The notes below the pieces were generated by a model. The model saw only the letters and a program-made list of their open reading frames with translations, did not search any database and was not told the origin of the DNA. Positions 15,641-22,992 of a stretch of DNA of 29,254 nt are shown here, piece by piece. A program made the position numbers and the translations under genes. Location of the stretch: positions 1 to 29,254 of the forward strand of contig CAZJGG010000041.1 of NCBI GenBank assembly GCA_964545475.1, written 5' to 3'. The stretch comes from CAZJGG01 sp964545475. Lineage in GTDB: Bacteria; Bacillota; Clostridia; Lachnospirales; JAISER01. Numbering within the stretch: the stretch's first letter is position 1; each line of letters begins with the position of its first letter.

Positions 15641-17641
15641 ATGCATTTAGGCGTAGGCATTGACACAGGCGGAACTTACACAGATGCGGTTCTGTTTGAT
15701 TTCGAGACTAAGCAAGTACTTGAAACTAAAAAAGCATTAACAACTAAGCATGACCTTAAAATTGGGATATTAGAAGCATTGGATGCAATGCCAATAGATT
15801 TATTAAAGCAAGCAAAGCTAATAGCACTTTCTACAACTCTTGCAACCAACGCTTGCGTTGAAAACAAGGGCGGACGGGCGAAGCTTGTATTTATCGGCGT
15901 AGACGAAAGGGTAATACAAAAAGTCGGCCATGAATACGGGCTTCCTCCCGTTTCCGACATTTGCTTTTTACCCTGCGTTTCAAAAATGAACGGTGATATT
16001 GAGAAAGAGCCGGATTGGGACAAGTTTAAGAAAATTATAGAGGACGAACTTAACCTTTATGATTCTTATGCTATTGTTGAAATTCACTCCATGAACAATA
16101 ACGCTTACCTTGAAAACAAAGCAAAACAAATTGTATTAGAAAAAATAGGGCTTCCGGTTATTTGCGGCAACGAGCTTTCAAAAGAGCTTAATTCCATAAG
16201 GCGAGGTGCTGGGACGCTTTTAAACAGCCGTCTTATACCTGTTATTTTTGAATTTTTAGAAGCTGTTAAAACTTCTTTAGCTCTTAGAGAAATTGATGCC
16301 CCCATTGTTGTTGTAAGAAGCGATGGTACTCTTATGTCCGAAGCGTTTACAAACAACCACCCTGTGGAAACTCTTTTAAGCGGTCCTGCCTCCAGCGTTA
16401 TTGGGGCAATGGAGCTAACAAGCGAAAAAGACGCTATTGTTGTAGATATGGGTGGAACGACTACCGACTGCGCAATTATTAAAAACGGTGTTTCTGTAAA
16501 AGCTACAGACGGCGTAAGAGTCGGAAATTGGAAAACCTTTGTTAAAGGGCTTTTTGTAGATACATATGGTCTTGGTGGAGATAGCGCTATAAGGCAGACA
16601 GGTAAAGGTCCAAAACTTTATGATTCAAGGGTAATCCCTATATGCGTTTTGGCAGACATGTACCCATCTGTTGTTAAAAAGCTTAAAAAGCTTTTGCGTT
16701 CCGTTCATAAACACACAAAGCCACTGCACGAATTTTTTGTGCTTGTTAAAGATATTACAGATAACCCAAAATATACTCTGGAGGAACAGACCTTTTGCCA
16801 GGCGCTTCTGGGCGAACCACTAATAATGTCAGAGGCTGTTTCCGTTTTAGACAAAGATGTTTATACGTTTAATATAGACAGGCTGGAGCGTGAGGGAATC
16901 GTCTTGCGCTCTGGGCTTACCCCAACAGAAATTATGCACCTTAAGGGTGACTTCCAAAAATACAATATTGAAGCGGCTCAGCTTGCCGCCAGGTTTGTGG
17001 CAAACAGCGTTTACATAACGACGGAGGAACTGTGCGAATTTGCTTACGATGCTGTAAAACGTAAAATGTATGTAAACCTTGTAAAGCTTTTACTTATGGA
17101 TAAACACCCTCATTTTAAAAAACAGGGGGTTTCCGAGGATATAAATATATTAATTAACGATAGCTGGGACAAATATAAAAACGGTGAGGAATTTTTGTCT
17201 ATAGACTTTAAAACCCCTGGCTGTTTAATTGGCATAGGTGCACCTATTCACATATTCTTACCAGACGTTGCCAAAGCTCTTAACACTAATTGCGCAATCC
17301 CCCAAAACGCCGGCGTTGCCAACGCATTAGGAGCTATTGTAAGCCATATAAGCGCAACTGTTGAAATTGAAATAAAACCAAATAAAACAGACTCCAATGA
17401 GTTTTGCTACACACTTTACGCTCCAGAGGAAAACCTTAACTTCCCTACCCAAAAAATGGCTGAAGAACAAGCCGTGGGGCTTGCCCTTAAACTTGCGGAA
17501 AAAGAAGCGAGAGACCGAGGCGCAGCCGGGGAACTTACTTTTACTCACAATATTTATTCCCTTGACATTGGCTTTGGTGACACCGCCGTTAGCTGGGACA
17601 CTAAAGTCGTCGCAACCGCTACAGGAAGCGTGTTTCTGTAG
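15641..17641 (+). CDS. hydantoinase/oxoprolinase (HyuA-like) family protein
   Basis: The 666-residue protein opens with GIDTGGTYTDAV, the N-terminal signature of the HyuA family, and has the second nucleotide-binding motif DMGGTTTDCAII near residue 270, both in the ASKHA-type fold. Known members cleave hydantoins or 5-oxoproline with ATP, usually with a HyuB partner; none is encoded here. Single-gene clostridial relatives have no firmly established substrate, so the reaction is left open. RBS GGGGGG precedes the ATG. It follows lysC by 22 bp and so may be in the same transcript, although a link to aspartate-family metabolism is only positional. Confidence 0.85.
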   Translation: MHLGVGIDTGGTYTDAVLFDFETKQVLETKKALTTKHDLKIGILEALDAMPIDLLKQAKLIALSTTLATNACVENKGGRAKLVFIGVDERVIQKVGHEYGLPPVSDICFLPCVSKMNGDIEKEPDWDKFKKIIEDELNLYDSYAIVEIHSMNNNAYLENKAKQIVLEKIGLPVICGNELSKELNSIRRGAGTLLNSRLIPVIFEFLEAVKTSLALREIDAPIVVVRSDGTLMSEAFTNNHPVETLLSGPASSVIGAMELTSEKDAIVVDMGGTTTDCAIIKNGVSVKATDGVRVGNWKTFVKGLFVDTYGLGGDSAIRQTGKGPKLYDSRVIPICVLADMYPSVVKKLKKLLRSVHKHTKPLHEFFVLVKDITDNPKYTLEEQTFCQALLGEPLIMSEAVSVLDKDVYTFNIDRLEREGIVLRSGLTPTEIMHLKGDFQKYNIEAAQLAARFVANSVYITTEELCEFAYDAVKRKMYVNLVKLLLMDKHPHFKKQGVSEDINILINDSWDKYKNGEEFLSIDFKTPGCLIGIGAPIHIFLPDVAKALNTNCAIPQNAGVANALGAIVSHISATVEIEIKPNKTDSNEFCYTLYAPEENLNFPTQKMAEEQAVGLALKLAEKEARDRGAAGELTFTHNIYSLDIGFGDTAVSWDTKVVATATGSVFL

Positions 17642-17683
17642 TTTTAGCAATTTTAGTATAAATACGAAAGGAGGAAAAAATTA

Positions 17684-18079
17684 ATGGGCTACGTTTACGG
17701 CGGATCTGATTTTATGTTTACGCTTGTACCGATTTTTATTATGGTCGTTTTTATAGTCGTGTTTGGTCTTATTATTGCATCTTTCATAAAGGGAGCTAAG
17801 GAGTGGAATAATAATAACAAATCTCCTGTGCTTATAGTCCCTGTTAAAGTTGTGACAAAACGAACATCCGTCAGCACCCATCATCACCACAACCCCGATG
17901 ATATGGCTACGGCACATACCTCAAATTCTACAACATACTACATAACTTTTGAGGTTGAAAGCTGCGATAGAATAGAGCTACTTGTGCCATCCGCAGAATT
18001 TGGCATGATTGTTGAAGGTGATTCCGGCAAATTAACATTTCAAGGTACTAGATTTAAGGGATTCGAGCGGAATAGATAA
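17684..18079 (+). CDS. DUF2500-family membrane protein
   Basis: This 131-residue protein has one N-terminal membrane helix (about 8-33, FTLVPIFIMVVFIVVFGLII). It is followed by the DUF2500 pattern: a strand VPVKVVTKRTSV, a His-rich loop HHHHNPDD, TTYYITFEVESCDRIELLVPSAEFGMIVEGDSGKLTFQGTRFKGFER. The function of the family is unknown. The C-terminal part is probably outside the cytoplasm. The four-His run may bind metal but also fits a disordered loop. RBS AAAGGAGG is excellent. It ends just before a bidirectional terminator. Confidence 0.85.
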   Translation: MGYVYGGSDFMFTLVPIFIMVVFIVVFGLIIASFIKGAKEWNNNNKSPVLIVPVKVVTKRTSVSTHHHHNPDDMATAHTSNSTTYYITFEVESCDRIELLVPSAEFGMIVEGDSGKLTFQGTRFKGFERNR

Positions 18080-18081
18080 CA

Positions 18082-18121
18082 AAAAAACAGGTCATTTCAG
18101 TATTAGAAATAACCTGTTTTT
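18082..18121. terminator. bidirectional intrinsic terminator
   Basis: AAAAACAGGT-C-ATTTC pairs with GAAAT-A-ACCTGTTTTT across a seven-base loop. A-run and T-run flanks let it work in both directions. It separates the convergent DUF2500 and SLH genes. Confidence 0.85.
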
Positions 18122-18130
18122 CTCTATTAA

Positions 18131-19072
18131 TTAACTTTTATTTATATCAATTATACCAGCATAAAAATTCCCGTCAGTTTCAAACTTCTCAATGGTTAAC
18201 ACAACAACCATGTCCGGCTCAGGCCCGGTACTTGTTTCATAATGAAAAACAATATCATAATGGGTATCGTCGGTTTTCTTATATTCATAACCGGAAACCC
18301 AAGGGCTTGAAAAGCCTGTCACCCAAGGACCAACGTCGGTATAGTTGCCTCTCTGCTCTTCTTTAAATTCCCCTCTTAATAACGCAAACTGCATTGCGCC
18401 GTTTCTCTGCTTAACTGCTTCGGCGTATTTTTCCACACATTCCTCTGGGGTTTTTGGTGTGTTAAACCATGTCACAAGTACTGCTGTTTTGCCGTTGGGT
18501 TTTTCAGTATATTTAGAAATTATTTGTGCCAGCCATTGGTCGTTTATAAATTCATCCCCGTCAAGTCCTTGCTCTGTTATAACGCCTTCTTCTGCCGCAG
18601 TTTTAGTATATCCCCGGGGATAACCTCCCATTTCATCAACCTGCCAAATATACCCAAAAGCGCAAACAAGCATTTTTACGGCTTCATTAAAAGTAATGGG
18701 GTTTTCAGGGCGGAAAGTATTATCACCATATCCATGGATAATTCCCATTTCTTTTGCAAGGGTTGTATAAATAACATACTTGCTTTCTAATGTAATATCT
18801 TTAAAGCCGCTTCCCTCAACTGACATATACAGTTCGCACAAAATGGGATAACCGGATTCAATTAATTCGCCGTCGGGTACAAAATGCACATATCCGCTGG
18901 AATGGGCGCAATAATACCTCTCTAAATCAAAATTCCGGGGATATAGAGCTGATACCATTTGCTTAACCGCTTCCCCTCTTGTAACTGTAGCCCCTTCGTT
19001 TTCAGTCCCGTAAGCATTTACAGAAGATATAACAACAAGCAAAAATAAAACGCACAAATACCTTTTAAACAT
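18131..19072 (-). CDS. exported SLH-domain protein
   Basis: The 313-residue precursor has a signal peptide (KRYLCVLFLLVVISSVNAYG, cut near residue 21). SLH-like repeats follow: a first near 28-75 (VTRGEAVKQMVSALYP) and a clearer second near 95-145 (AKEMGIIHGYGDNTFRPENPIT, NEAVKMLVCAFGY). SLH repeats bind pyruvylated secondary cell-wall polymers, so the protein is probably attached to the wall. The C-terminal 110 residues (from TPEECVEKYAEAVKQRN) resemble the NTF2-like/DUF48xx type of small alpha-beta domain, but I cannot name it. The start has GGGGGAAAGG as RBS and lies 18 bp after the trpB2 stop on the same strand, so it probably shares the T-box-controlled transcript. Confidence 0.85.
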   Translation of the reverse strand: MFKRYLCVLFLLVVISSVNAYGTENEGATVTRGEAVKQMVSALYPRNFDLERYYCAHSSGYVHFVPDGELIESGYPILCELYMSVEGSGFKDITLESKYVIYTTLAKEMGIIHGYGDNTFRPENPITFNEAVKMLVCAFGYIWQVDEMGGYPRGYTKTAAEEGVITEQGLDGDEFINDQWLAQIISKYTEKPNGKTAVLVTWFNTPKTPEECVEKYAEAVKQRNGAMQFALLRGEFKEEQRGNYTDVGPWVTGFSSPWVSGYEYKKTDDTHYDIVFHYETSTGPEPDMVVVLTIEKFETDGNFYAGIIDINKS

Positions 19073-19090
19073 ACCTTTCCCCCATACAAT

Positions 19091-20455
19091 TTAAAGTTTT
19101 GGAATTGTATTAAAGCCTTGCTCTAAAACTTCCTCCGTAGGTACGTAATCAACTACCTCACCGTTATTATAATTTATATATGCGGATAAGTCAAAGTTTC
19201 CGTGACCACTTAAACAGAAAAGAATTGTTTTTGCTTCTCCGCTTTCTTTGCATTTATTAGCTTCGTCAATAGCGGCTTTAATTGCATGGGAAGATTCCGG
19301 CGCAGGCAAAATACCCTCGTTTTTAGCAAAAAACACCGCCGCTTTAAAAACATCGTTTTGAAGCTCTCCCCTTGCTTCGTTAATATAACCATCGTGATAA
19401 AGCTTTGATAATATGGGCGACATGCCATGGTATCTAAGCCCTCCGGCATGAACAGACGGCGGCATAAACCCGCAGCCCAAAGTATACATTTTCGCAAGAG
19501 GAGTAACCCCTGCCGTGTCGCAAAAGTCGTATGCATATCTGCCTTTTGTAAGAGACGGGCAAGCCGCAGGTTCAACGGCTATAAAATAAGGGTTTGCTTT
19601 TCCCGTAAGCTTATCTTGCATAAATGAAGACATTATTCCCCCTAAATTTGAGCCGCCGCCGGAACAGCCAATTACAATGTCCGGGTATTCGTCTATAAGG
19701 GCAAGCTGTTCCTTTGCTTCAAGCCCTATTATAGACTGGTGGAGCAATACAATGTTTAAAACAGAACCAAGAGTATATTTCACGTTTTCGCTTGTAGCCG
19801 CCTTTTCAACAGCTTCGGCAATAGCCGTTCCTAAGCTTCCCATATTATTTTTGTCTTTTTCAAGCATTTGCCTACCAACACCTGTTGTATCGCTAGGGCT
19901 TAAAACAACGTCCGCCCCGAAAGTTTCCATTATGGCTTTTCTATAAGGCTTTTGCTCTGCAGAAACTTTAACCATAAAAACTTGAAGAGACAACCCGAAA
20001 TATGCACATGCCATTGACAAAGCCGTGCCCCATTGCCCTGCGCCTGTTTCCGTTGTAATTTGGGTTATGCCCTGTTTTTTGTTGTAATAAACTTGGGCTA
20101 TTGCAGAATTAAGTTTATGGCTGCCGGAGGTATTGCCTCCCTCGTACTTATAATAAATTTTAGCCGGAGTACCAAGTGCTTTTTCAAGGGCATACGCTCT
20201 GTGCACAGGTGACGGTCTGTACATTTTATAATAATTTCTAACCTCTTCGGGTATCTCAATATATCTTTCAGTTGAAAATTCCTGTTCTGCAAGCTCTTTT
20301 GCAAAAATTGGGTATAAATCCGATGGTTTAATCGGCTCCTTCGTTTGAGGATTAAGCATAGGGTCTGGCTTTTCTTTCATATCTGCAACAATATTGTACC
20401 AATACTTTGGAATTTTTTCCTCTGTTAAAATGATTTTGTTTGGTATTGTTTTCAT
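19091..20455 (-). CDS. trpB: tryptophan synthase beta subunit, TrpB2 type
   Basis: The 454-residue protein condenses indole with serine to give tryptophan. It is the longer TrpB2 form: an extended N-terminus (KIPKYWYNIVADM), GNTSGSHKLNSA with the PLP lysine at K114, TETGAGQWGTAL, and the phosphate-binding GCSGGGSNLGG. TrpB2 enzymes usually act without TrpA and can use free indole, which fits the absence of trpA or other trp genes nearby. RBS AAGGAGG at 20462-20468 (minus) precedes the ATG. A Trp-type T-box leader lies upstream, so the gene should be induced when uncharged tRNA-Trp accumulates. Confidence 0.93.
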   Translation of the reverse strand: MKTIPNKIILTEEKIPKYWYNIVADMKEKPDPMLNPQTKEPIKPSDLYPIFAKELAEQEFSTERYIEIPEEVRNYYKMYRPSPVHRAYALEKALGTPAKIYYKYEGGNTSGSHKLNSAIAQVYYNKKQGITQITTETGAGQWGTALSMACAYFGLSLQVFMVKVSAEQKPYRKAIMETFGADVVLSPSDTTGVGRQMLEKDKNNMGSLGTAIAEAVEKAATSENVKYTLGSVLNIVLLHQSIIGLEAKEQLALIDEYPDIVIGCSGGGSNLGGIMSSFMQDKLTGKANPYFIAVEPAACPSLTKGRYAYDFCDTAGVTPLAKMYTLGCGFMPPSVHAGGLRYHGMSPILSKLYHDGYINEARGELQNDVFKAAVFFAKNEGILPAPESSHAIKAAIDEANKCKESGEAKTILFCLSGHGNFDLSAYINYNNGEVVDYVPTEEVLEQGFNTIPKL

Positions 20456-20481
20456 TTCTATTCCTCCTTATTTTTAATAAC

Positions 20482-20770
20482 AAAAAAGCCCTCTGCAAAT
20501 AAATGCAGAGGGCGTGTTAACGCGGTGCCACCTCTTTTTTGCGCAAAGCGCAAATCTCAGCTAGGGTACTGTCATACCCACATCTCTGTAACGGGAGAAC
20601 CCGGCTCTCATACTCAAAGGCATAACCTTTTTTCAAATTGCACTCCCAAGTCCATTGGGCAGAAAACGGCTACCGCCTTGCAGCTCCCGGCGGCTCTCTG
20701 AAAACCAATTTTGTGCTTACTCGTCTTGTTCAACGTTTTATTATATAATAAAATTATAAATTATAAATCC
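20482..20770 (-). promoter_or_regulatory. T-box riboswitch, tryptophan specifier
   Basis: Read on the minus strand, the leader begins near GACGAGTAAGCAC, continues with the AGAGAG segment and apical loop of stem I, and closes with ACTTGGGAGTGC pairing GCAC/GTGC. The triplet at the specifier position just before ACTTGGG is TGG (tryptophan), followed by a purine. The conserved T-box AGAGGTGGCACCGCG lies at 20521-20535 and binds the tRNA acceptor end. The competing terminator has arms GCCCTCTGCA and TGCAGAGGGC (20488-20513) followed by six T. Established T-box logic: uncharged tRNA-Trp stabilises the antiterminator and allows trpB2 transcription. Confidence 0.95.
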
Positions 20771-20777
20771 TAATGCA

Positions 20778-20806
20778 ATTTTATCAAAACCAAATAGTTG
20801 TGTCAA
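20778..20806 (-). promoter_or_regulatory. sigma-A promoter of the T-box/trpB2 unit
   Basis: On the minus strand TTGACA (20801-20806) and TAAAAT (20778-20783) are separated by exactly 17 bp. Transcription would begin near 20770, just ahead of T-box stem I. An inverted repeat TATAGCT/AGCTATA (20818-20824 and 20846-20852) lies immediately upstream and could be an operator, but nothing identifies a factor. Confidence 0.8.
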
Positions 20807-20960
20807 GTTAAAAATTCTATAGCTATTCGCAAGCTATTCGTAAAGAGCTATAAAACTGCGAAAGTCATAATAATAAACTTTTGTAAACACACAACCCCCT
20901 TTACTTTCATATAATGCTATATGACGGACAACCATGACAGAATAAAAGGGAGGGGGTAGT

Positions 20961-21548
20961 ATGCCGACAATAAGTCTTATAATGCTTGCCTATAATAATG
21001 GAAAAACTCTCGAATATAAATTACAAGCGCTAAAACAGTTTGCAGATGAAATTATTATTGTAGACTTAGGCTCGATAGACAATACCTTAGATGCGGCAAG
21101 GAAGTTTACCCACAAGGTTTATAACTTCAATTGGGATTACAATTTTTCTGATGCAAGGAATTTTGCCTATAATAAATCCTCTATGGATTATATTTTTTGG
21201 CTTAATTCAGATGAAGTTATTGAAAAATCCCAAATGAAAAGGCTTTTGCGGCTTAAAAGCAAGCTTACCCAAAGGGTAGACGTTGTTTACATGGAAGGTG
21301 TACCACGGCTCACTAAAAGAGAGAACAAATATATATGGATAGAGCCGGTTCACGAATATCTTCTAGTTTGGGGTAAAAAGCTTTTTACTAATATCAGGAT
21401 TTTAAAAGCTGAAAAAGAAAAACCGAAAATGTTTACAGACATGGAAATTTACAGAAACTTGATTAGGAAAAACGAAACACTTTCGGAAATTGGTACTTAT
21501 TTTTATGAAAAAGCAAAGTACAAACAGTACTTAAAAAACCGCCAATAG
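20961..21548 (+). CDS. short family 2 glycosyltransferase
   Basis: The 195-residue protein has the GT2/GT-A start MPTISLIMLAYNNGKTLEYKL, the nucleotide-binding DEIIIVDLGSIDNTLDAA, DYNFSDARNFAY and a DXD-region segment FWLNSDEVIEKS, as in SunS/WaaE-like enzymes. Many such relatives continue into TPR repeats and are much longer; this one stops right after the catalytic domain. The DXD region reads NSD rather than the more common D-A/S-D, so activity is not assured. RBS AGGGAGGGGG is strong. The last four codons and the stop lie within the terminator hairpin. No partner or operon neighbour reveals the acceptor. Confidence 0.8.
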   Translation: MPTISLIMLAYNNGKTLEYKLQALKQFADEIIIVDLGSIDNTLDAARKFTHKVYNFNWDYNFSDARNFAYNKSSMDYIFWLNSDEVIEKSQMKRLLRLKSKLTQRVDVVYMEGVPRLTKRENKYIWIEPVHEYLLVWGKKLFTNIRILKAEKEKPKMFTDMEIYRNLIRKNETLSEIGTYFYEKAKYKQYLKNRQ

Positions 21549-21560
21549 GCGGTTTTTTAA
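21531..21560. terminator. perfect palindromic terminator overlapping the glycosyltransferase stop
   Basis: A perfect 13-bp stem (arms TTAAAAAACCGCC and GGCGGTTTTTTAA) with loop AATA. The stop codon TAG straddles the loop and the 3' arm at 21546-21548, so the hairpin encodes the last residues. Both flanks suit bidirectional termination. Confidence 0.9.
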
Positions 21561-21577
21561 GTCAGCTTGCAGCTAAC

Positions 21578-22042
21578 CTGCCGAGAAGGGTTTCGACAGC
21601 CTACGGAACGCATACAATGCGTTCCCTACAAAACCGCATTCTGATTTTCTATTTTCACATTTTAAAATTATTGATTTGTAGGGAACGCATTGTATGCGTT
21701 CCGCATTCCAATTGGTAGGGTTACATGCAAAAAAATGAGCAATTGTAGCAATAAAATTGGCTACCAATAATGGTTGTCGACAGCCTACGGAACGCATACA
21801 ATGCGTTCCCTACAAGATGCATTCTGATGTTCTATTTTCTCATTTTTAAAATAATTGATACGTAGGGAACGCATTGTATGCGTTCCGCATTCCATTTGGT
21901 AGGGCTTCATGCTAAAAAATGAGCAATTGTAGCAATAGAATTGGCTGCCGACAATGGTTGTCGACTGCCTGAGGAACGCATACAATGCGTTCCCTACAAA
22001 ATGGCATTCTGATGTTCTATTTATTCATTATTAAAATAGATT
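21578..22042. repeat. 184-bp tandem repeat array with nested palindromes (about 2.5 units)
   Basis: Five copies of a 21-bp palindrome with arms GGAACGCAT and ATGCGTTCC begin at 21605, 21682, 21789, 21866 and 21973. They alternate in orientation by their flank (CCTACA or TGTAGG). Same-orientation copies are spaced exactly 184 bp (21605-21789-21973; 21682-21866), so whole 184-bp units are duplicated. A second inverted pair, ATTGGTAG with CTACCAAT, lies in each unit. Units differ at scattered positions. The array fills the gap between the glycosyltransferase terminator and the Asp23 promoter. No ORF is credible. It is a REP/MITE-like array of unknown function. Confidence 0.9.
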
Positions 22043-22079
22043 ATCTAAATTATACAATTTATGAAATTGCATTAAATTA

Positions 22080-22107
22080 TTGCAATTGGGAATAAATCTG
22101 CTATAAT
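22080..22107 (+). promoter_or_regulatory. sigma-A promoter of the asp23-nusB-xseAB operon
   Basis: TTGCAA (22080-22085), a 16-bp spacer and a perfect TATAAT (22102-22107) lie about 65 bp before the Asp23-family ATG. Confidence 0.7.
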
Positions 22108-22171
22108 AAACTTTAGTAACGCTGAATGGTTTAATTATCGGCGCTTACTTATGAATGGAGGTTTGAAATTA

Positions 22172-22552
22172 ATGACAGAAATTAAAAACGATTCAGGAAT
22201 CGGTCAAATACAAATTGCAGACGAAGTTATTGCTGTTATTGCCGGCACTGCGGCTTTGGAAATTGATGGCGTTGCCGGAATGAGCGGCAATTTAACAGGG
22301 GACATTGCTGAAATTATAGGAAGAAAAAACTTGTCTAAAGGCGTTAAAGTTGAAGTTTCCGATGGCAGTGTTACTGTTAGTGTTAATATATTGGTAAAAT
22401 TCGGCTTTAAGGTGCAGGAAGTTTCTTTTAGTGTTCAGCAAAGAATTAAAACAGCTGTAGAAACTATGACAGGGCTTGTAGCTAAAGAAGTTAACGTTTA
22501 TGTTTCCGGCGTTTTAATGGAAAAGGAAAAAACAAATAAAGAAAATGAATAG
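22172..22552 (+). CDS. Asp23/Gls24 family protein (envelope stress related)
   Basis: The 126-residue protein has the family pattern: IQIADEVIAVIAGTAALEIDGVAGM, then GVKVEVSDGSVTVSVNILVKFG and VQQRIKTAVETMTGLVAKEVNVYVSGV. Members associate with the envelope or are stress-induced; in Clostridia a copy precedes nusB, as here. An ATG at 22151 is in frame, but the GGAGG at 22157-22161 lies inside that extension and is ideally placed for the ATG at 22172, which is chosen. nusB follows almost directly. Confidence 0.9.
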   Translation: MTEIKNDSGIGQIQIADEVIAVIAGTAALEIDGVAGMSGNLTGDIAEIIGRKNLSKGVKVEVSDGSVTVSVNILVKFGFKVQEVSFSVQQRIKTAVETMTGLVAKEVNVYVSGVLMEKEKTNKENE

Positions 22553-22563
22553 GTGTGCGGCAT

Positions 22564-22992
22564 ATGGGGCGTAAAGCGGCTAGAAAACATTCTTTTATGA
22601 TTATTTATCAAATGCCGTTCCACAGTGAATTTGAACTTAAAGAACTTTTTGAAAATTATATCTCTCAAGCTGAAGAAAAAATAGACGAGGCGGACAGAGA
22701 TTTTATTTTAATGCAAACAAACGGTGTTTACAGCAATCTTGATAGTATTGACGAAATTATATCTGAAAACCTTGTAAACTGGAGTTTTGACAGGCTTTCT
22801 AAAATTGATATGGCAATTCTTAGGCTTGCTGTTTTCGAGCTTAAAAGTATGCCGCAAATACCGTCGGCAGTTTCAATTAATGAGGCTCTTAACTTGGCGG
22901 AAATTTTCGGCGAAGATAAATCCAAGTCTTTTATAAACGGCATTTTGGCAACAGCCGTTAAACAACTTAGAGGCAACGAAAATGAAGCCTAA
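22564..22992 (+). CDS. nusB: transcription antitermination factor NusB
   Basis: NusB with NusE (S10) binds boxA RNA and supports antitermination on rRNA operons. This all-helical protein of 142 residues starts MGRKAARKHSFMIIYQMPF and contains NWSFDRLSKIDMAILRLAVFEL and the conserved SINEALNLAEIFGEDKSKSFINGIL. A GTG at 22555 is also in frame, but AGGTG there fits better as the RBS for the ATG at 22564. The 3' end overlaps xseA by 11 bases. Confidence 0.95.
   Translation: MGRKAARKHSFMIIYQMPFHSEFELKELFENYISQAEEKIDEADRDFILMQTNGVYSNLDSIDEIISENLVNWSFDRLSKIDMAILRLAVFELKSMPQIPSAVSINEALNLAEIFGEDKSKSFINGILATAVKQLRGNENEA

Noticed and set aside
17675..17917. Minus-strand open frame opposite the DUF2500 gene
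   Set aside because: It is the antisense shadow of a protein with a clear membrane helix, family pattern and strong ribosome site.
21573..21985. Minus-strand open frames in the repeat region
   Set aside because: They consist of the tandem repeat itself (each copy gives the same short Cys/Arg-rich translation) and lack a ribosome site.
21578..22042. CRISPR array
   Set aside because: The repeats alternate in orientation, the intervals between same-orientation copies are themselves repeats rather than unique spacers, and no cas genes are near.
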